NCBI GenBank assembly: GCA_035707825.1
Contig: DASSTR010000058.1
Coordinates: 1-44,878, forward strand
DNA length: 44,878 nucleotides
From: VRUE01 sp035707825
Lineage (GTDB): Bacteria; Actinomycetota; Thermoleophilia; Solirubrobacterales; 70-9
Direction: 5' to 3'
Shown here: piece after piece, positions 31,597 to 39,319 of the stretch
Numbering within the stretch: position 1 is the stretch's first letter
Layout of the letters: the number at the start of each line of letters is the position of its first letter
Program-made: the position numbers and the translations under genes
The notes under the pieces: model-generated
Databases searched by the model: none
What the model was told of the DNA's origin: nothing
Seen by the model: the letters and a program-made list of their open reading frames with translations, nothing else

Positions 31597-32511
31597 TCAG
31601 AGGTCGGGCAGCTTCTGCTTCAGCTCCAGGACCGGAGCGAAGAGGTCGCCATGCTCCTCGACCCGCCCCAGCACGTCGGAGGCTTCGAAGACGAGGCGGT
31701 CGGGATCTTCGCGCGCGAGGGTGGATTCGACCTCCTCCCAGCTCACCGGAGTCGAGACGGTCGGCTTCTCACGCGCCCGCAGCGAGTAGACGGCGATCGT
31801 CGTCTTGCGCTGATGATTCTGGGACCAGTCGACGAAGACCTTGCCCTTGCGTTCGACCTTCTTCATCTTCGAGACGACCTGGTCGGGCGTCTGTTTTTCG
31901 AGTAGCTGCGCGATCGCTTTGGCGAAGGGTTTGGTCGTCTCGTAGTGCACTTTTTCGTTTAGCGGGACATAGACCTGCAGCCCCTTCGAGCCGGAGGTCT
32001 TGGGGAAGCTCTGCACCCCGAAGTGGTCGAACATCTCGCGCAGGCGCACCGCCACCCGGCAGCAGTCGACGATGTTCGCCGGGGCGCCCGGATCGAGGTC
32101 GAAGGCGAGCACCGTGGGCCGGGTCGGAGCCCGGGACAGCGAGAGCGAAGGGTGCAGCTCGATCGCCGCCAGCTGGGCCATCCAGATCAGCGTCGGCAGG
32201 CTGTCGCAGACGCAGAAGTCGATCTTGCCCGCCTCGGGGCCGGCCTGCACCCGCGTCGTCTTCACCCATTTCGGCCTGTGCTTGGGGCAGCGCTTCTCGA
32301 AGAAGGCGGCGTCGAGATCGTCGACCCCTTCCGGGAAGCGACGCAGCGTCAGCGCCCGGCCGGAGAGGTGGGGAACGATCGCCGGCGCGATCTTGGCGTA
32401 GTAGTCGACGACCTCGCCCTTGGTGAAGCCGGCCTTGGGGTAGAGGACCTTGTCGAGGTTGGTGAGCTTCAGTCGACGGCCGTCAACGTCGACCTGTCGG
32501 TCCGGCGACAC
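31597..32511 (-). CDS. LigD-type NHEJ polymerase/primase domain protein
   Basis: A 304-residue stand-alone member of the LigD polymerase domain (archaeo-eukaryotic primase fold). It starts with KLTNLDKVLYPKAGFTKGEV, continues with IWMAQLAAIELHPSLSL, the catalytic Asp pair in AFDLDPG, PKTSGSKGLQVYVPL with the conserved SGxKG-type motif, and a later VFVDWSQNHQRKTTIAVYS. Such proteins fill gaps and add ribonucleotides during bacterial non-homologous end joining. The ATP ligase and nuclease domains of full LigD are absent here and must be encoded elsewhere. It follows ku by 3 bp, so the two are co-transcribed. Confidence 0.93.
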   Translation of the reverse strand: MSPDRQVDVDGRRLKLTNLDKVLYPKAGFTKGEVVDYYAKIAPAIVPHLSGRALTLRRFPEGVDDLDAAFFEKRCPKHRPKWVKTTRVQAGPEAGKIDFCVCDSLPTLIWMAQLAAIELHPSLSLSRAPTRPTVLAFDLDPGAPANIVDCCRVAVRLREMFDHFGVQSFPKTSGSKGLQVYVPLNEKVHYETTKPFAKAIAQLLEKQTPDQVVSKMKKVERKGKVFVDWSQNHQRKTTIAVYSLRAREKPTVSTPVSWEEVESTLAREDPDRLVFEASDVLGRVEEHGDLFAPVLELKQKLPDL

Positions 32512-32514
32512 CGG

Positions 32515-33390
32515 CTACTTGGAGGCTTTTGCCTTGGCGCGCGAGGGTGCCCGTTTCGCCGCTTTGGCTTTTTTCTTCGCCGGGCGGGCCTTCCCGTCCC
32601 CGTCCCCCTTGACGGCGGCGATGCTTTCCTCCAGCGCCGCCATCAGGTCGGGCGCCTTGGTCGGCTCCGCAGCGCCGGTGCTGGGCGCGGTGAGGACGTC
32701 CTTGCCTTCCGCTTTGCGCTCGATCAGGGCGAGCAGCTTCTCGCGGTACTCGTCGCGGTAGGCGGCGGGGTCGAACTCGCGGGTGAGGGAATCGATCAGC
32801 TGCTCGGCCATCTCGACCTCGCGCTTGCCGATCTCGGGCTGCTTGGCGGGCAGGACGTCCTCCAGCTCGTTGGGGGAGACGACCTCGTCGGCGAAGCGCA
32901 TCGTCGTCAGGGTCAGCGCCCCGTCGGTCGGGCGAACCGCCGCCAGGTGCTCCTTGTTGCGGAAGACGAAGCGGGCGATCGCGACCTTGCCCGACTCTTC
33001 CATCGCCTGCGCGAGCAGGGCATAGGCTTTCTCGGCGCCCTCCGCCGGCCCGAGGTAATAGGGGCTGTCGAAGTAGATCGGGTCGATCTCGTCGAGGTCG
33101 ACGAAGTCGAGGACCTCGATCGAGCGGCTTTTCTCGGGGTCGAGGCCGCTGAGCTCGCCTTTGGTCAGCGGCACGTAGCGGTCGGGAGAGATCTCGAAGG
33201 CCTTGACGATCTCCTCGTAGGGGACCTCCTCGTCGGTGCCTTCGGCGACGCGCCGGTGGCGGATGCGCACCCCGTCGGAGCCGCGGACCTCGCGCAGGGC
33301 GATGCCGCGCCGCGCCACGGCGCTGTAGAGCTTCACGGGCACGTTGAGCAGCCCGAAGTTGACCGACCCTGTCCAAATCGCTCTAGCCAT
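32515..33390 (-). CDS. ku: Ku DNA end-binding protein
   Basis: A 291-residue bacterial Ku with ATG at 33390. It begins with the family-typical MARAIWTGSVNFGLLNVPVK, then has the beta-barrel core with RIRHRRVAEGTDEEVPYEEI, and a C-terminal MAEQLIDSLTREFDP helix region. The last 45 residues are a Lys/Ala-rich basic tail (ARPAKKKAKAAKRAPSRAKA). Such tails in actinobacterial Ku affect DNA binding and LigD recruitment. Ku encircles broken DNA ends and recruits the polymerase and ligase. It is divergent from the ABC transporter genes. Confidence 0.97.
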   Translation of the reverse strand: MARAIWTGSVNFGLLNVPVKLYSAVARRGIALREVRGSDGVRIRHRRVAEGTDEEVPYEEIVKAFEISPDRYVPLTKGELSGLDPEKSRSIEVLDFVDLDEIDPIYFDSPYYLGPAEGAEKAYALLAQAMEESGKVAIARFVFRNKEHLAAVRPTDGALTLTTMRFADEVVSPNELEDVLPAKQPEIGKREVEMAEQLIDSLTREFDPAAYRDEYREKLLALIERKAEGKDVLTAPSTGAAEPTKAPDLMAALEESIAAVKGDGDGKARPAKKKAKAAKRAPSRAKAKASK

Positions 33391-33491
33391 CGCAATTCAC
33401 CTACCCGGATTCTCGCAGTCCGGCGCAAATTCTCACCCCCGGCCGGTGTGGGCGGGAGCCTTCTTGCGGCGCCGTGGAGGATCATGCCCGC

Positions 33492-34148
33492 GTGCTGTTC
33501 GAGCTTCGCGACGTCAGTCTCTCCGCAGCCGGCCGCCTGGTGCTCGACTCGGTCGACCTCGACATCCCCATCGGGGCGACGGCGATCGTTGGGCCCTCCG
33601 GAAGCGGCAAGTCGACCCTGCTCCGGCTGTTCAACCGGCTGGCCGACCCCGACCGAGGATCGGTCCATTACAGGGGGCGCCCGCTTGTCGAGTACGACCC
33701 GCTGGGGCTGCGCCGCGAGGTCTCCCTCGTTCCCCAACTGCCGGCGCTGCTGGAGGGGACGGTGGAGTCGAACCTCCGCTACGCGGCGGGCCTGGCCGGG
33801 CGCGAGCCCGACTGCGCCCGCTGTCTGGGCCTTGCCGGCCTCGACGGGGCCTTCGCCGATCGCGACGTCCGCAAGCTCTCGGTTGGAGAGCAGCAGCGAG
33901 CGATGCTGGCACGGGCGCTCGCGCAGGAGCCGAAGGTGATGTTGCTCGACGAGCCGACTTCGGCGCTCGACCACGACGCCCGCGACGCGATCGAGGCGAC
34001 GCTGGGGCAGCTGCGCAGCGAGCTCGAGATCTCGCTGGTGGTGGTCAGCCACGACCCCGAGCAGGCGAGCCGGCTTGGCGACTGGCTGGTGCGCCTGCAC
34101 GAGGGCCGGGTCGCCGGCTGCGGCCCCATCGAGGAGGTGCTCCGTTGA
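33492..34148 (+). CDS. ABC transporter ATP-binding protein, FetA/YbbL-like
   Basis: A compact ATPase of about 218 residues. The motifs are complete: Walker A GPSGSGKSTLL, signature LSVGEQQR, Walker B VMLLDEPTSAL, and the H-loop VVVSHDPEQ. I place the start at GTG 33492 because GGAGG (33476-33480) lies 11 nt before it; a longer in-frame GTG at 33474 would contain that ribosome site. The adjacent permease belongs to the YbbM/FetB (UPF0014) family, so the pair resembles E. coli FetAB, linked to iron export and oxidative-stress resistance. The substrate here is inferred only from family. Confidence 0.88.
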   Translation: MLFELRDVSLSAAGRLVLDSVDLDIPIGATAIVGPSGSGKSTLLRLFNRLADPDRGSVHYRGRPLVEYDPLGLRREVSLVPQLPALLEGTVESNLRYAAGLAGREPDCARCLGLAGLDGAFADRDVRKLSVGEQQRAMLARALAQEPKVMLLDEPTSALDHDARDAIEATLGQLRSELEISLVVVSHDPEQASRLGDWLVRLHEGRVAGCGPIEEVLR

Positions 34149-34918
34149 GCGCCGCGATCCACGTCTCCCTCGGCCAGGTGGCCGGCAGCCTGGCCCTGGT
34201 CGTTCTGGCGGCGGCGATCTCGCTCTGGCAGCGCGCCGACCTCGAGCGCGACATCGCCGTCGCCACGGCGCGTTCCTTCGTCCAGCTGACGGCGATCGGC
34301 TACGCGATCAAGGTGATCTTCGAGGTCGACTCGATCTGGCTCGTCCTCGCCCTGCTCTCGGTGATGGTCCTCTTTGGCGCCCTCACCGCGAGGAGCCGCG
34401 CGAAGCGGGTCCCGGACGCCTTCTGGCCGCTGCTGATCGCGCTTTCGGTCGCCGGTGCGACGACCCTCGGGCTGGTGGTCGCCCTGGGGGTGTTCGACCC
34501 CACGCCGCGCTATCTGGTCCCGGTGGGAGGCATGGTGATCGGCAACGCGATGACCGCCTCGGCCGTGGCGCTGAACCGCCTCGGCGACGAGGTCTCCGAC
34601 TCCCGCGCCCGGATCGAGGCCACGCTGGCCCTCGGCGCGACCGCGCGGGAAGCGGCGGCGCCGATCGTCCGCCGGGCGCTGCGCTCGGGGATGATCGCGC
34701 TGGTCGACTCGACCAAGACCACCGGGCTGATCTTCTTCCCCGGCACGATGGTCGGCATGCTGCTCGCCGGCGCCGCGCCCAGCGACGCGGTCCGTCTGCA
34801 GCTGATCCTGCTCTACGCCCTGCTGGGCAGCGTCGCGATCGCCGCTCTGGTCGCCACCTCACTCGGCTACCGCGGCTTCTTCACACCGGCCCAGCAGCTG
34901 CGCGAGCCGCTGGACTGA
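34145..34918 (+). CDS. FetB/YbbM-like (UPF0014) ABC transporter permease
   Basis: A 257-residue permease with a TTG start overlapping the ATPase stop (TTGA) and a strong GAGGAGG 7 nt upstream. Six or seven membrane helices are visible. UPF0014 hallmarks include ARSFVQLTAIGYAIKVIF, VPVGGMVIGNAMTASAVALN, ATLALGATAREAA, and DSTKTTGLIFFPGTMVGMLL. It probably forms a transporter with the preceding ATPase. It ends 8 bp from the convergent acetyltransferase gene, so no separate terminator fits between them. Confidence 0.9.
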   Translation: MSAAIHVSLGQVAGSLALVVLAAAISLWQRADLERDIAVATARSFVQLTAIGYAIKVIFEVDSIWLVLALLSVMVLFGALTARSRAKRVPDAFWPLLIALSVAGATTLGLVVALGVFDPTPRYLVPVGGMVIGNAMTASAVALNRLGDEVSDSRARIEATLALGATAREAAAPIVRRALRSGMIALVDSTKTTGLIFFPGTMVGMLLAGAAPSDAVRLQLILLYALLGSVAIAALVATSLGYRGFFTPAQQLREPLD

Positions 34919-34926
34919 GGATTCGC

Positions 34927-35448
34927 CTAGCCGGCCGCCTCGGGCTCCGACTCCGCCTCGCTGTCCCGGGAGCTTGCCTCCAGGATGCCCTCGTACTGCA
35001 ACTGCTCGCCCGAGCGAAGCGGGGCGCTCTTGCCGGTAAGCGCCATGCCGGCTCGCTCGTACAGGCCGCGCGCCGCCGCGTTCTCCCGGGCCGTCCAGAC
35101 GTCGACCCGCCGATAGCCCAGCGAGCGTGCGACCTCGAGCACGTGAAGGAGGAGGGGTAGCCCCACCCCCGTGCGCTGGGCGGCGGGACGCACGAAGACC
35201 ATCGAGATGTGAAGGAGAGAGGGATCGAGCTCACCCGCGCCGCCGTCGAACCGCCCGGGCTCGGCGAGCGCCATGCCGACGACGTCTCTGCGCAGGGCCA
35301 CGAAGGGCAGGGCGTCGGGAGCCGAGAGTTTTTCGCGGATCCGGGCGGTGCGCTCCGGGCCGTGTGGAGCGCCGCGGGCGATGTTGGCCTCACGCCACAC
35401 GCCGAGCGCCGCGGAGAGCTCTTGGGGATGCATGCTCCGTACGTCCAC
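34927..35448 (-). CDS. GNAT family N-acetyltransferase
   Basis: A GNAT protein of about 173 residues. I chose GTG 35448 since VDVRSMHPQELSAAL matches the usual GNAT beginning; a TTG at 35478 and ATG 35433 are alternatives. The acetyl-CoA-binding motif A is MVFVRPAAQRTGVGLPLLLH (R/Q-x-x-G-x-G/A type). After it come LEVARSLGYRRVDVWT and a NAAARGLYERAGM motif. The acceptor is unknown. The last 15 residues are acidic (SEAESEPEAAG). A 30-bp direct repeat spans the junction with the upstream propeller gene. Confidence 0.88.
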   Translation of the reverse strand: MDVRSMHPQELSAALGVWREANIARGAPHGPERTARIREKLSAPDALPFVALRRDVVGMALAEPGRFDGGAGELDPSLLHISMVFVRPAAQRTGVGLPLLLHVLEVARSLGYRRVDVWTARENAAARGLYERAGMALTGKSAPLRSGEQLQYEGILEASSRDSEAESEPEAAG

Positions 35449-35461
35449 CGGCGGATCGTAT

Positions 35462-35520
35462 GAGCGACCCTGCCGCAACGGCGCGCCGGACGAGCGACCC
35501 TCCTCCTACGGCGCGCCGGG
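35462..35520. repeat. Tandem 30-bp imperfect repeat at a gene junction
   Basis: GAGCGACCCT and ACGGCGCGCCGG recur with a 30-bp period (35462-35490 and 35492-35520). The second copy contains the stop codon of the propeller gene (35506-35508). It looks like a local tandem duplication between two minus-strand genes. Confidence 0.7.
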
Positions 35521-36741
35521 ACTGCCGATCTGCACGCCGCAGCACCAGCCGGCGACGTGCGGGAAGCCGGCGGCCCCGGCTGCGCCCGGTGCGAACTCGC
35601 GTGAGATCGGGGCGATCGCCCGCGGCCGCTCGCGTCCCCTGGTGGGGATGAAGAGCCACTCGTCGGCTTCGGGCCAGCCGATCAGCAGACGGCCGCCGTC
35701 CGGCGACCAGGTGAGCTCGGCGAGGCGGCCCGGGACCGCGAACAGCGTGCGGGACGTTCCCCGCGAGGGGTCGATCAGGGCCAGGGTGCTGCGCGGCGGC
35801 CGGGATCCGCGGCCGGGACGTTCGAGCAGGGCGGCGATCGTTTCGCCACGGGGCGAGAAGGCGGCCTGCCGGACGATCTCTCCGCTGGGAAGCGGCAGGC
35901 TGCGGGTTGGGCCGAGCGCAAGGCGGTTGGCGAGCTTGTCCGTGGTCACGGATCGCACCTGCAGGGAGCGCGGGCGGGCGACCAGCAGGAGCGCGCCGCC
36001 CGGCGCCCAGCCGAGCTCTTCGACCCCGGCCGGAACCGCCGCCGCGGCGAGCCGTTCGCGGGTGTCGGTGTTGACGATTCGCAGGCGCCGCCCGGCGTCG
36101 ATGTAGGCGAGAAGGTGAAGCCCCAGCGGCGACCAGACCGGAGGAATCGGCGCCACCGCGCGGGCGAGCAGGCTGTCCTTGGTCCCGTCGCCGACGACCA
36201 CCCGCAGCGAGCGCCCGGCCCGGTAGGCGATCCGGACGCCGGAGGGGGACCAGCGGGGGTCGCTGACCGCCCCCTTGGTGGAGAGGACCCAGTGGGCGGC
36301 CCCGCCGGGCTCGATCGCGCTCAGCGTGCGGCCCTCCGCCGCGGCGACGTAGAGGCCGTGCGGGGACCAGGCCGCTTCCCGGTACCGGCCCAGCAGGCGG
36401 CGGGAGCCGTCCGGCTGGACGACCCACGCCCCCTGTGGATTGACGACCAAGAGATGCCCGCCGCCGGGAACCTCGGTGAGCGCCGGCTCCGGGTTGCGTA
36501 CCCCGGCGGTGAGGACGTCGCCGATCCAGTCGCGCATCGCGGCCCAGGCGGGAGTCAGGAGGATGGCGGCGAGCAGGGTGACGATGGCGAAGGCGAGGGC
36601 GAGGCGCGGCAGCCGTGGCGGCTGCCGGCTCTCGCGTTCCGCATAGGCGGCGCCCACCACCATCAGGCCGCGGCGCTCGGCCTCGGCCGCCTCGGGCACC
36701 GGCGCCTCGCGCAGCAGGGCTCTCAGGCGCTGCTCGTTCAT
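35506..36741 (-). CDS. Membrane-anchored WD40/TolB-like propeller protein, possible anti-sigma factor
   Basis: A 411-residue protein overlapping the sigma-factor gene by 4 bp. It has a cytoplasmic N-terminus of about 45 residues (NEQRLRALLREAPVPEAAEA), one membrane helix (about 46-66, LALAFAIVTLLAAILLTPAW), and an extracytoplasmic beta propeller with repeated WSP boxes: AAWSPHGLYVAA, PRWSPSGVRIAY, VWSPLGLHLLAY, LGWAPGGALLLV, AAFSPRGETIAA and LTWSPDGGRLLI. It ends in AGWCCGVQIG. Co-transcription with an ECF sigma factor and a single membrane pass suggest it senses outside conditions and holds the sigma factor, but no zinc anti-sigma motif is seen, so the anti-sigma role is inference. Confidence 0.85.
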   Translation of the reverse strand: MNEQRLRALLREAPVPEAAEAERRGLMVVGAAYAERESRQPPRLPRLALAFAIVTLLAAILLTPAWAAMRDWIGDVLTAGVRNPEPALTEVPGGGHLLVVNPQGAWVVQPDGSRRLLGRYREAAWSPHGLYVAAAEGRTLSAIEPGGAAHWVLSTKGAVSDPRWSPSGVRIAYRAGRSLRVVVGDGTKDSLLARAVAPIPPVWSPLGLHLLAYIDAGRRLRIVNTDTRERLAAAAVPAGVEELGWAPGGALLLVARPRSLQVRSVTTDKLANRLALGPTRSLPLPSGEIVRQAAFSPRGETIAALLERPGRGSRPPRSTLALIDPSRGTSRTLFAVPGRLAELTWSPDGGRLLIGWPEADEWLFIPTRGRERPRAIAPISREFAPGAAGAAGFPHVAGWCCGVQIGSPGAP

Positions 36742-37259
36742 CGCTCCTCCTCGAGCAGCCCGCCGAGTCTGTCCAGGGCCCGCCGAAGCCTCGAGTTGAC
36801 CGTGCCGCGGGGAAGGCCGAGCATGCGGCCGATCTCGCCGGGCGTGTAGTCGAGGAGGTAGCGGAGCACGACGACGCCGCGCTGATCGACCGGCAGTTGC
36901 GCCAGCGCCTCCATCATCGTCTCCCCGAGTTGCGCGGGGGCGGGTGGGGCGGCCTTGTCGTCTCGGCGCTCGCCCGCGCCTCGGCGCAGCGCCTCGCGCC
37001 GGCCCCAGTCGATTGCCCGGTTGACGACGATCCTGTGCAGCCAGGGAGCGAACGGGCGCCGCCGGTCGAAGCGGTCGAGCCCGTCGACCGCGGCAAGGAA
37101 CGCCTCCTGGGCGATGTCCTCCGCCGCCGCCCCATCGTGGACGACCAGATAGGCGGCCCGATGGGCGGCTCCCCAGTGCTCGGAGTAGAGGTCGGCGAGC
37201 GCCTGCTGCGATCCCCGCTGGGCTTCGCGAACGAGCTTCCTCTCCCTGTCAGCTCCCAA
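36738..37259 (-). CDS. ECF-type RNA polymerase sigma factor
   Basis: A 173-residue sigma-70 family factor with only regions 2 and 4. Region 2 has LYSEHWGAAHRAAYLVVHD, then AAEDIAQEAFLAAV and FAPWLHRIVVNRAID. Region 4 has LPVDQRGVVVLRYLLDYTPG, GEIGRMLGLPRGTVNSRLRR (helix-turn-helix). It directs polymerase to a small regulon, probably including its own operon. The downstream overlap with a membrane propeller protein implies coupled control. No consensus ECF promoter could be recognised upstream. Confidence 0.94.
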   Translation of the reverse strand: MGADRERKLVREAQRGSQQALADLYSEHWGAAHRAAYLVVHDGAAAEDIAQEAFLAAVDGLDRFDRRRPFAPWLHRIVVNRAIDWGRREALRRGAGERRDDKAAPPAPAQLGETMMEALAQLPVDQRGVVVLRYLLDYTPGEIGRMLGLPRGTVNSRLRRALDRLGGLLEEER

Positions 37260-37283
37260 CCCTCACCTCTTTCGCGGGACATC

Positions 37284-38156
37284 TCAATCTTCGCCTACCT
37301 GTCGCCCCAGGCGCACGATCGCTCGCTCGAGCCTTGCCTTCCGCCCCTCGCCGATCGGGCCTCGCGGCAGCTCGACCACGAACGAGGTCGCGGCGGGGAA
37401 GCGATGGTTTTGCCAGTTTGGCGCCGTGCCGGCGAGCCAGGGCAGGCGCCGGAAGGGCAGCTCTGCAAGTTGCGCGAAGCGCGCCGCCGCGGCAACGCTG
37501 CCGTCCCAGGCTCGCACCAGGGGCTTCGCGGCGCGCTGCTGGTGGAACCAGATCGTCACCGCCGGCCTCAGCCGCTGCACGATGCGGGCCGCCAGCCGAG
37601 TCTCCGGCTCCGAAAAGGAGCTCGGGCCCGAGTACTGAGGCGATCCTCGCTTGCCGATCGGCCTCCACCCGGCGGCGAAGTTGCGGTTGAGGTCGACCCC
37701 GCGGCCGTTCAGCCTCGTGCCGAGGGCAGTCCCATCCGGGTTGAGGTTGGGCACGACGTAAACGTCGGAGGCCCAGTCCGGGCAGAAGGAGGTGATCGCG
37801 GTCAGCGGCCTCAGCTCGCGGCCGGCGCACTCGTCGCCGTGGATGCAGCCGAAGACGAGCACCCTGCCGTGGATCGCCGGGTCGCCGTACTGGAGCAGGC
37901 GGATCTGCCGCCCCCGTGCGGAGCGCCCGGCGACGCCGCTGCGGCTGAGCAGGTTTCCGGGACGCCGGGGCGTGATCGCGAAGTCGAGGAATTTGGCCCG
38001 CCCATTCACTCCCATCGCGGTTTCGGCGGCGAGCCTTTGCGTCCCCGGCGCTGCCGGAATCGCCGCCGGCTCCGACAGGGCGTCGGCAATCGCAATCAAG
38101 AGAGCTCCGGCGAGCATGCCGGCCAGAGCGCTGGCGAAGATGCGGCGCCGGCTCAT
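37284..38156 (-). CDS. M14 zinc carboxypeptidase, secreted
   Basis: A 290-residue enzyme with an N-terminal signal or anchor (FASALAGMLAGALLIAIADAL). The zinc ligands are in FGCIHGDECAG (HxxE) and the later His in VTIWFHQQ. The catalytic Glu lies near TSFVVELPRGP. VPNLNPDGTALGTRLNGRGV and DLNRNF are typical of the M14 family and place it near murein peptide amidase (MpaA-like) enzymes. It probably trims peptides or peptidoglycan stems outside the membrane. Its start overlaps the stop of the upstream propeller gene by 4 bp, and it lies 24 bp before the sigma-factor gene. Confidence 0.9.
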   Translation of the reverse strand: MSRRRIFASALAGMLAGALLIAIADALSEPAAIPAAPGTQRLAAETAMGVNGRAKFLDFAITPRRPGNLLSRSGVAGRSARGRQIRLLQYGDPAIHGRVLVFGCIHGDECAGRELRPLTAITSFCPDWASDVYVVPNLNPDGTALGTRLNGRGVDLNRNFAAGWRPIGKRGSPQYSGPSSFSEPETRLAARIVQRLRPAVTIWFHQQRAAKPLVRAWDGSVAAAARFAQLAELPFRRLPWLAGTAPNWQNHRFPAATSFVVELPRGPIGEGRKARLERAIVRLGRQVGED

Positions 38157-39226
38157 TCGCGTGTGGTGCGCCCGTCGTCAAGCGCCTCGTGGCGCTGGCG
38201 CTTGGCGATCCAGGCCAGCAGTACCGCGGCCAGCGCGCTGAGAGCCACGATCGGCGGCCAGGGGCCGAGTCCGCTCGATGCGGTTGCCACGGGCGGCGGC
38301 CGGTGAACCGTGAAATCGCCGGTGTCGACCGAGAGCAGCGCGCGCGAGCCCTTCTGCGGCGGTCGGTGGTTGAGCACTTCGAGTTGGCCGTTCTCGCTGT
38401 CGACCCGCAGGGCCAGCTGGAAGGAGGTGGGATATCCCTCGAGCTGCGGCAGCTCGACGCAGACCGCCTTACCGGCCACCGTGTCGAGCGCGTGGATGAA
38501 CGGCTTGTGCGCCCGGTCGTAGCGTCCTTTCTGGTGAGCGCTGTAGAGGGTGTATGCCCAGCGCCCATCCGCGCCGGTGACGCGGCTTATCGGCGTCCCC
38601 TGCATCTGCTCCCAGGGCTCGCTTGGGTCGACGATCGGCTTGGGCAGCAGCTTGCCGCTCTTCGTCTCGAGCGCGCGGACCCGGTAGGGCCCGCCGTAGT
38701 AGGGGCTGAGATGCTCGATCAGGTAGATCCTCGATCCGTCGGGAGAGATCGCGTCGTAGCTGAAGCTGCCGTCCAGATGCACCTTGCGGATCGCGTGTCG
38801 AGGCCGCTTCCCCCGGTGTGGATGACGCAGATAGAGGCGGGTGTCGACGATCGCCAGGTTCGTGGCGCGCGGCGGATAGATCCAAGAGAAGCGGCTGAGG
38901 ACCAGCGTGCCCCCGTCCGAGGAGAGGCCGCCGGCCCTATCGTCGTAAGCGGCGGCTGGAATCGAGTAGGGGCCGGGAACGGTCCACCAGCGGCCGACTC
39001 GGCCGCCTCGCCTATCGATCTGTGCGACGACGGTGAGCCGGGCTGTCTTGCCACCCGAAGTAAATCCCTGCGGGCCGTCGGGGGCTATCGCGACGTAGCG
39101 ATAGGGAAGACCAGGCACCGTCGCCCCCTGGACCGATGCCTCGGTGCCCTTGGCGGGCAGGTCTGGCGGCATCAGAGTGATACCGGTGGTGCCAAGCAGT
39201 AGGGCCAACAGGAGCCTCTTAGCCAT
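38153..39226 (-). CDS. Exported propeller-like protein with C-terminal membrane anchor
   Basis: About 357 residues from ATG 39226, which has an AAGGAGG ribosome site; a longer open frame upstream is less likely. It has a signal peptide (MAKRLLLALLLGTTGITLMP), a beta-rich extracytoplasmic body with YVAIAPDGPQGF, LSSDGGTLVLSRFSW, SYDAISPDGSRIYLIEHLSP and GRWAYTLYSAHQKGRYDRAH, and a C-terminal membrane helix (about 325-345) followed by a basic end. The repeats suggest a propeller related to TolB/WD40-type folds. I do not recognise a named family. It heads the operon with the M14 enzyme, the sigma factor and the second propeller protein. Confidence 0.8.
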   Translation of the reverse strand: MAKRLLLALLLGTTGITLMPPDLPAKGTEASVQGATVPGLPYRYVAIAPDGPQGFTSGGKTARLTVVAQIDRRGGRVGRWWTVPGPYSIPAAAYDDRAGGLSSDGGTLVLSRFSWIYPPRATNLAIVDTRLYLRHPHRGKRPRHAIRKVHLDGSFSYDAISPDGSRIYLIEHLSPYYGGPYRVRALETKSGKLLPKPIVDPSEPWEQMQGTPISRVTGADGRWAYTLYSAHQKGRYDRAHKPFIHALDTVAGKAVCVELPQLEGYPTSFQLALRVDSENGQLEVLNHRPPQKGSRALLSVDTGDFTVHRPPPVATASSGLGPWPPIVALSALAAVLLAWIAKRQRHEALDDGRTTRE

Positions 39227-39319
39227 CTCTCCTCCTTGCGGTTTCGCATCTAGTACGCGCGAGTCGCTCCCAGAGGTCCCTGCGGCATGCCCCGGCACCC
39301 TGTTGCCTAGACTCGCCAT

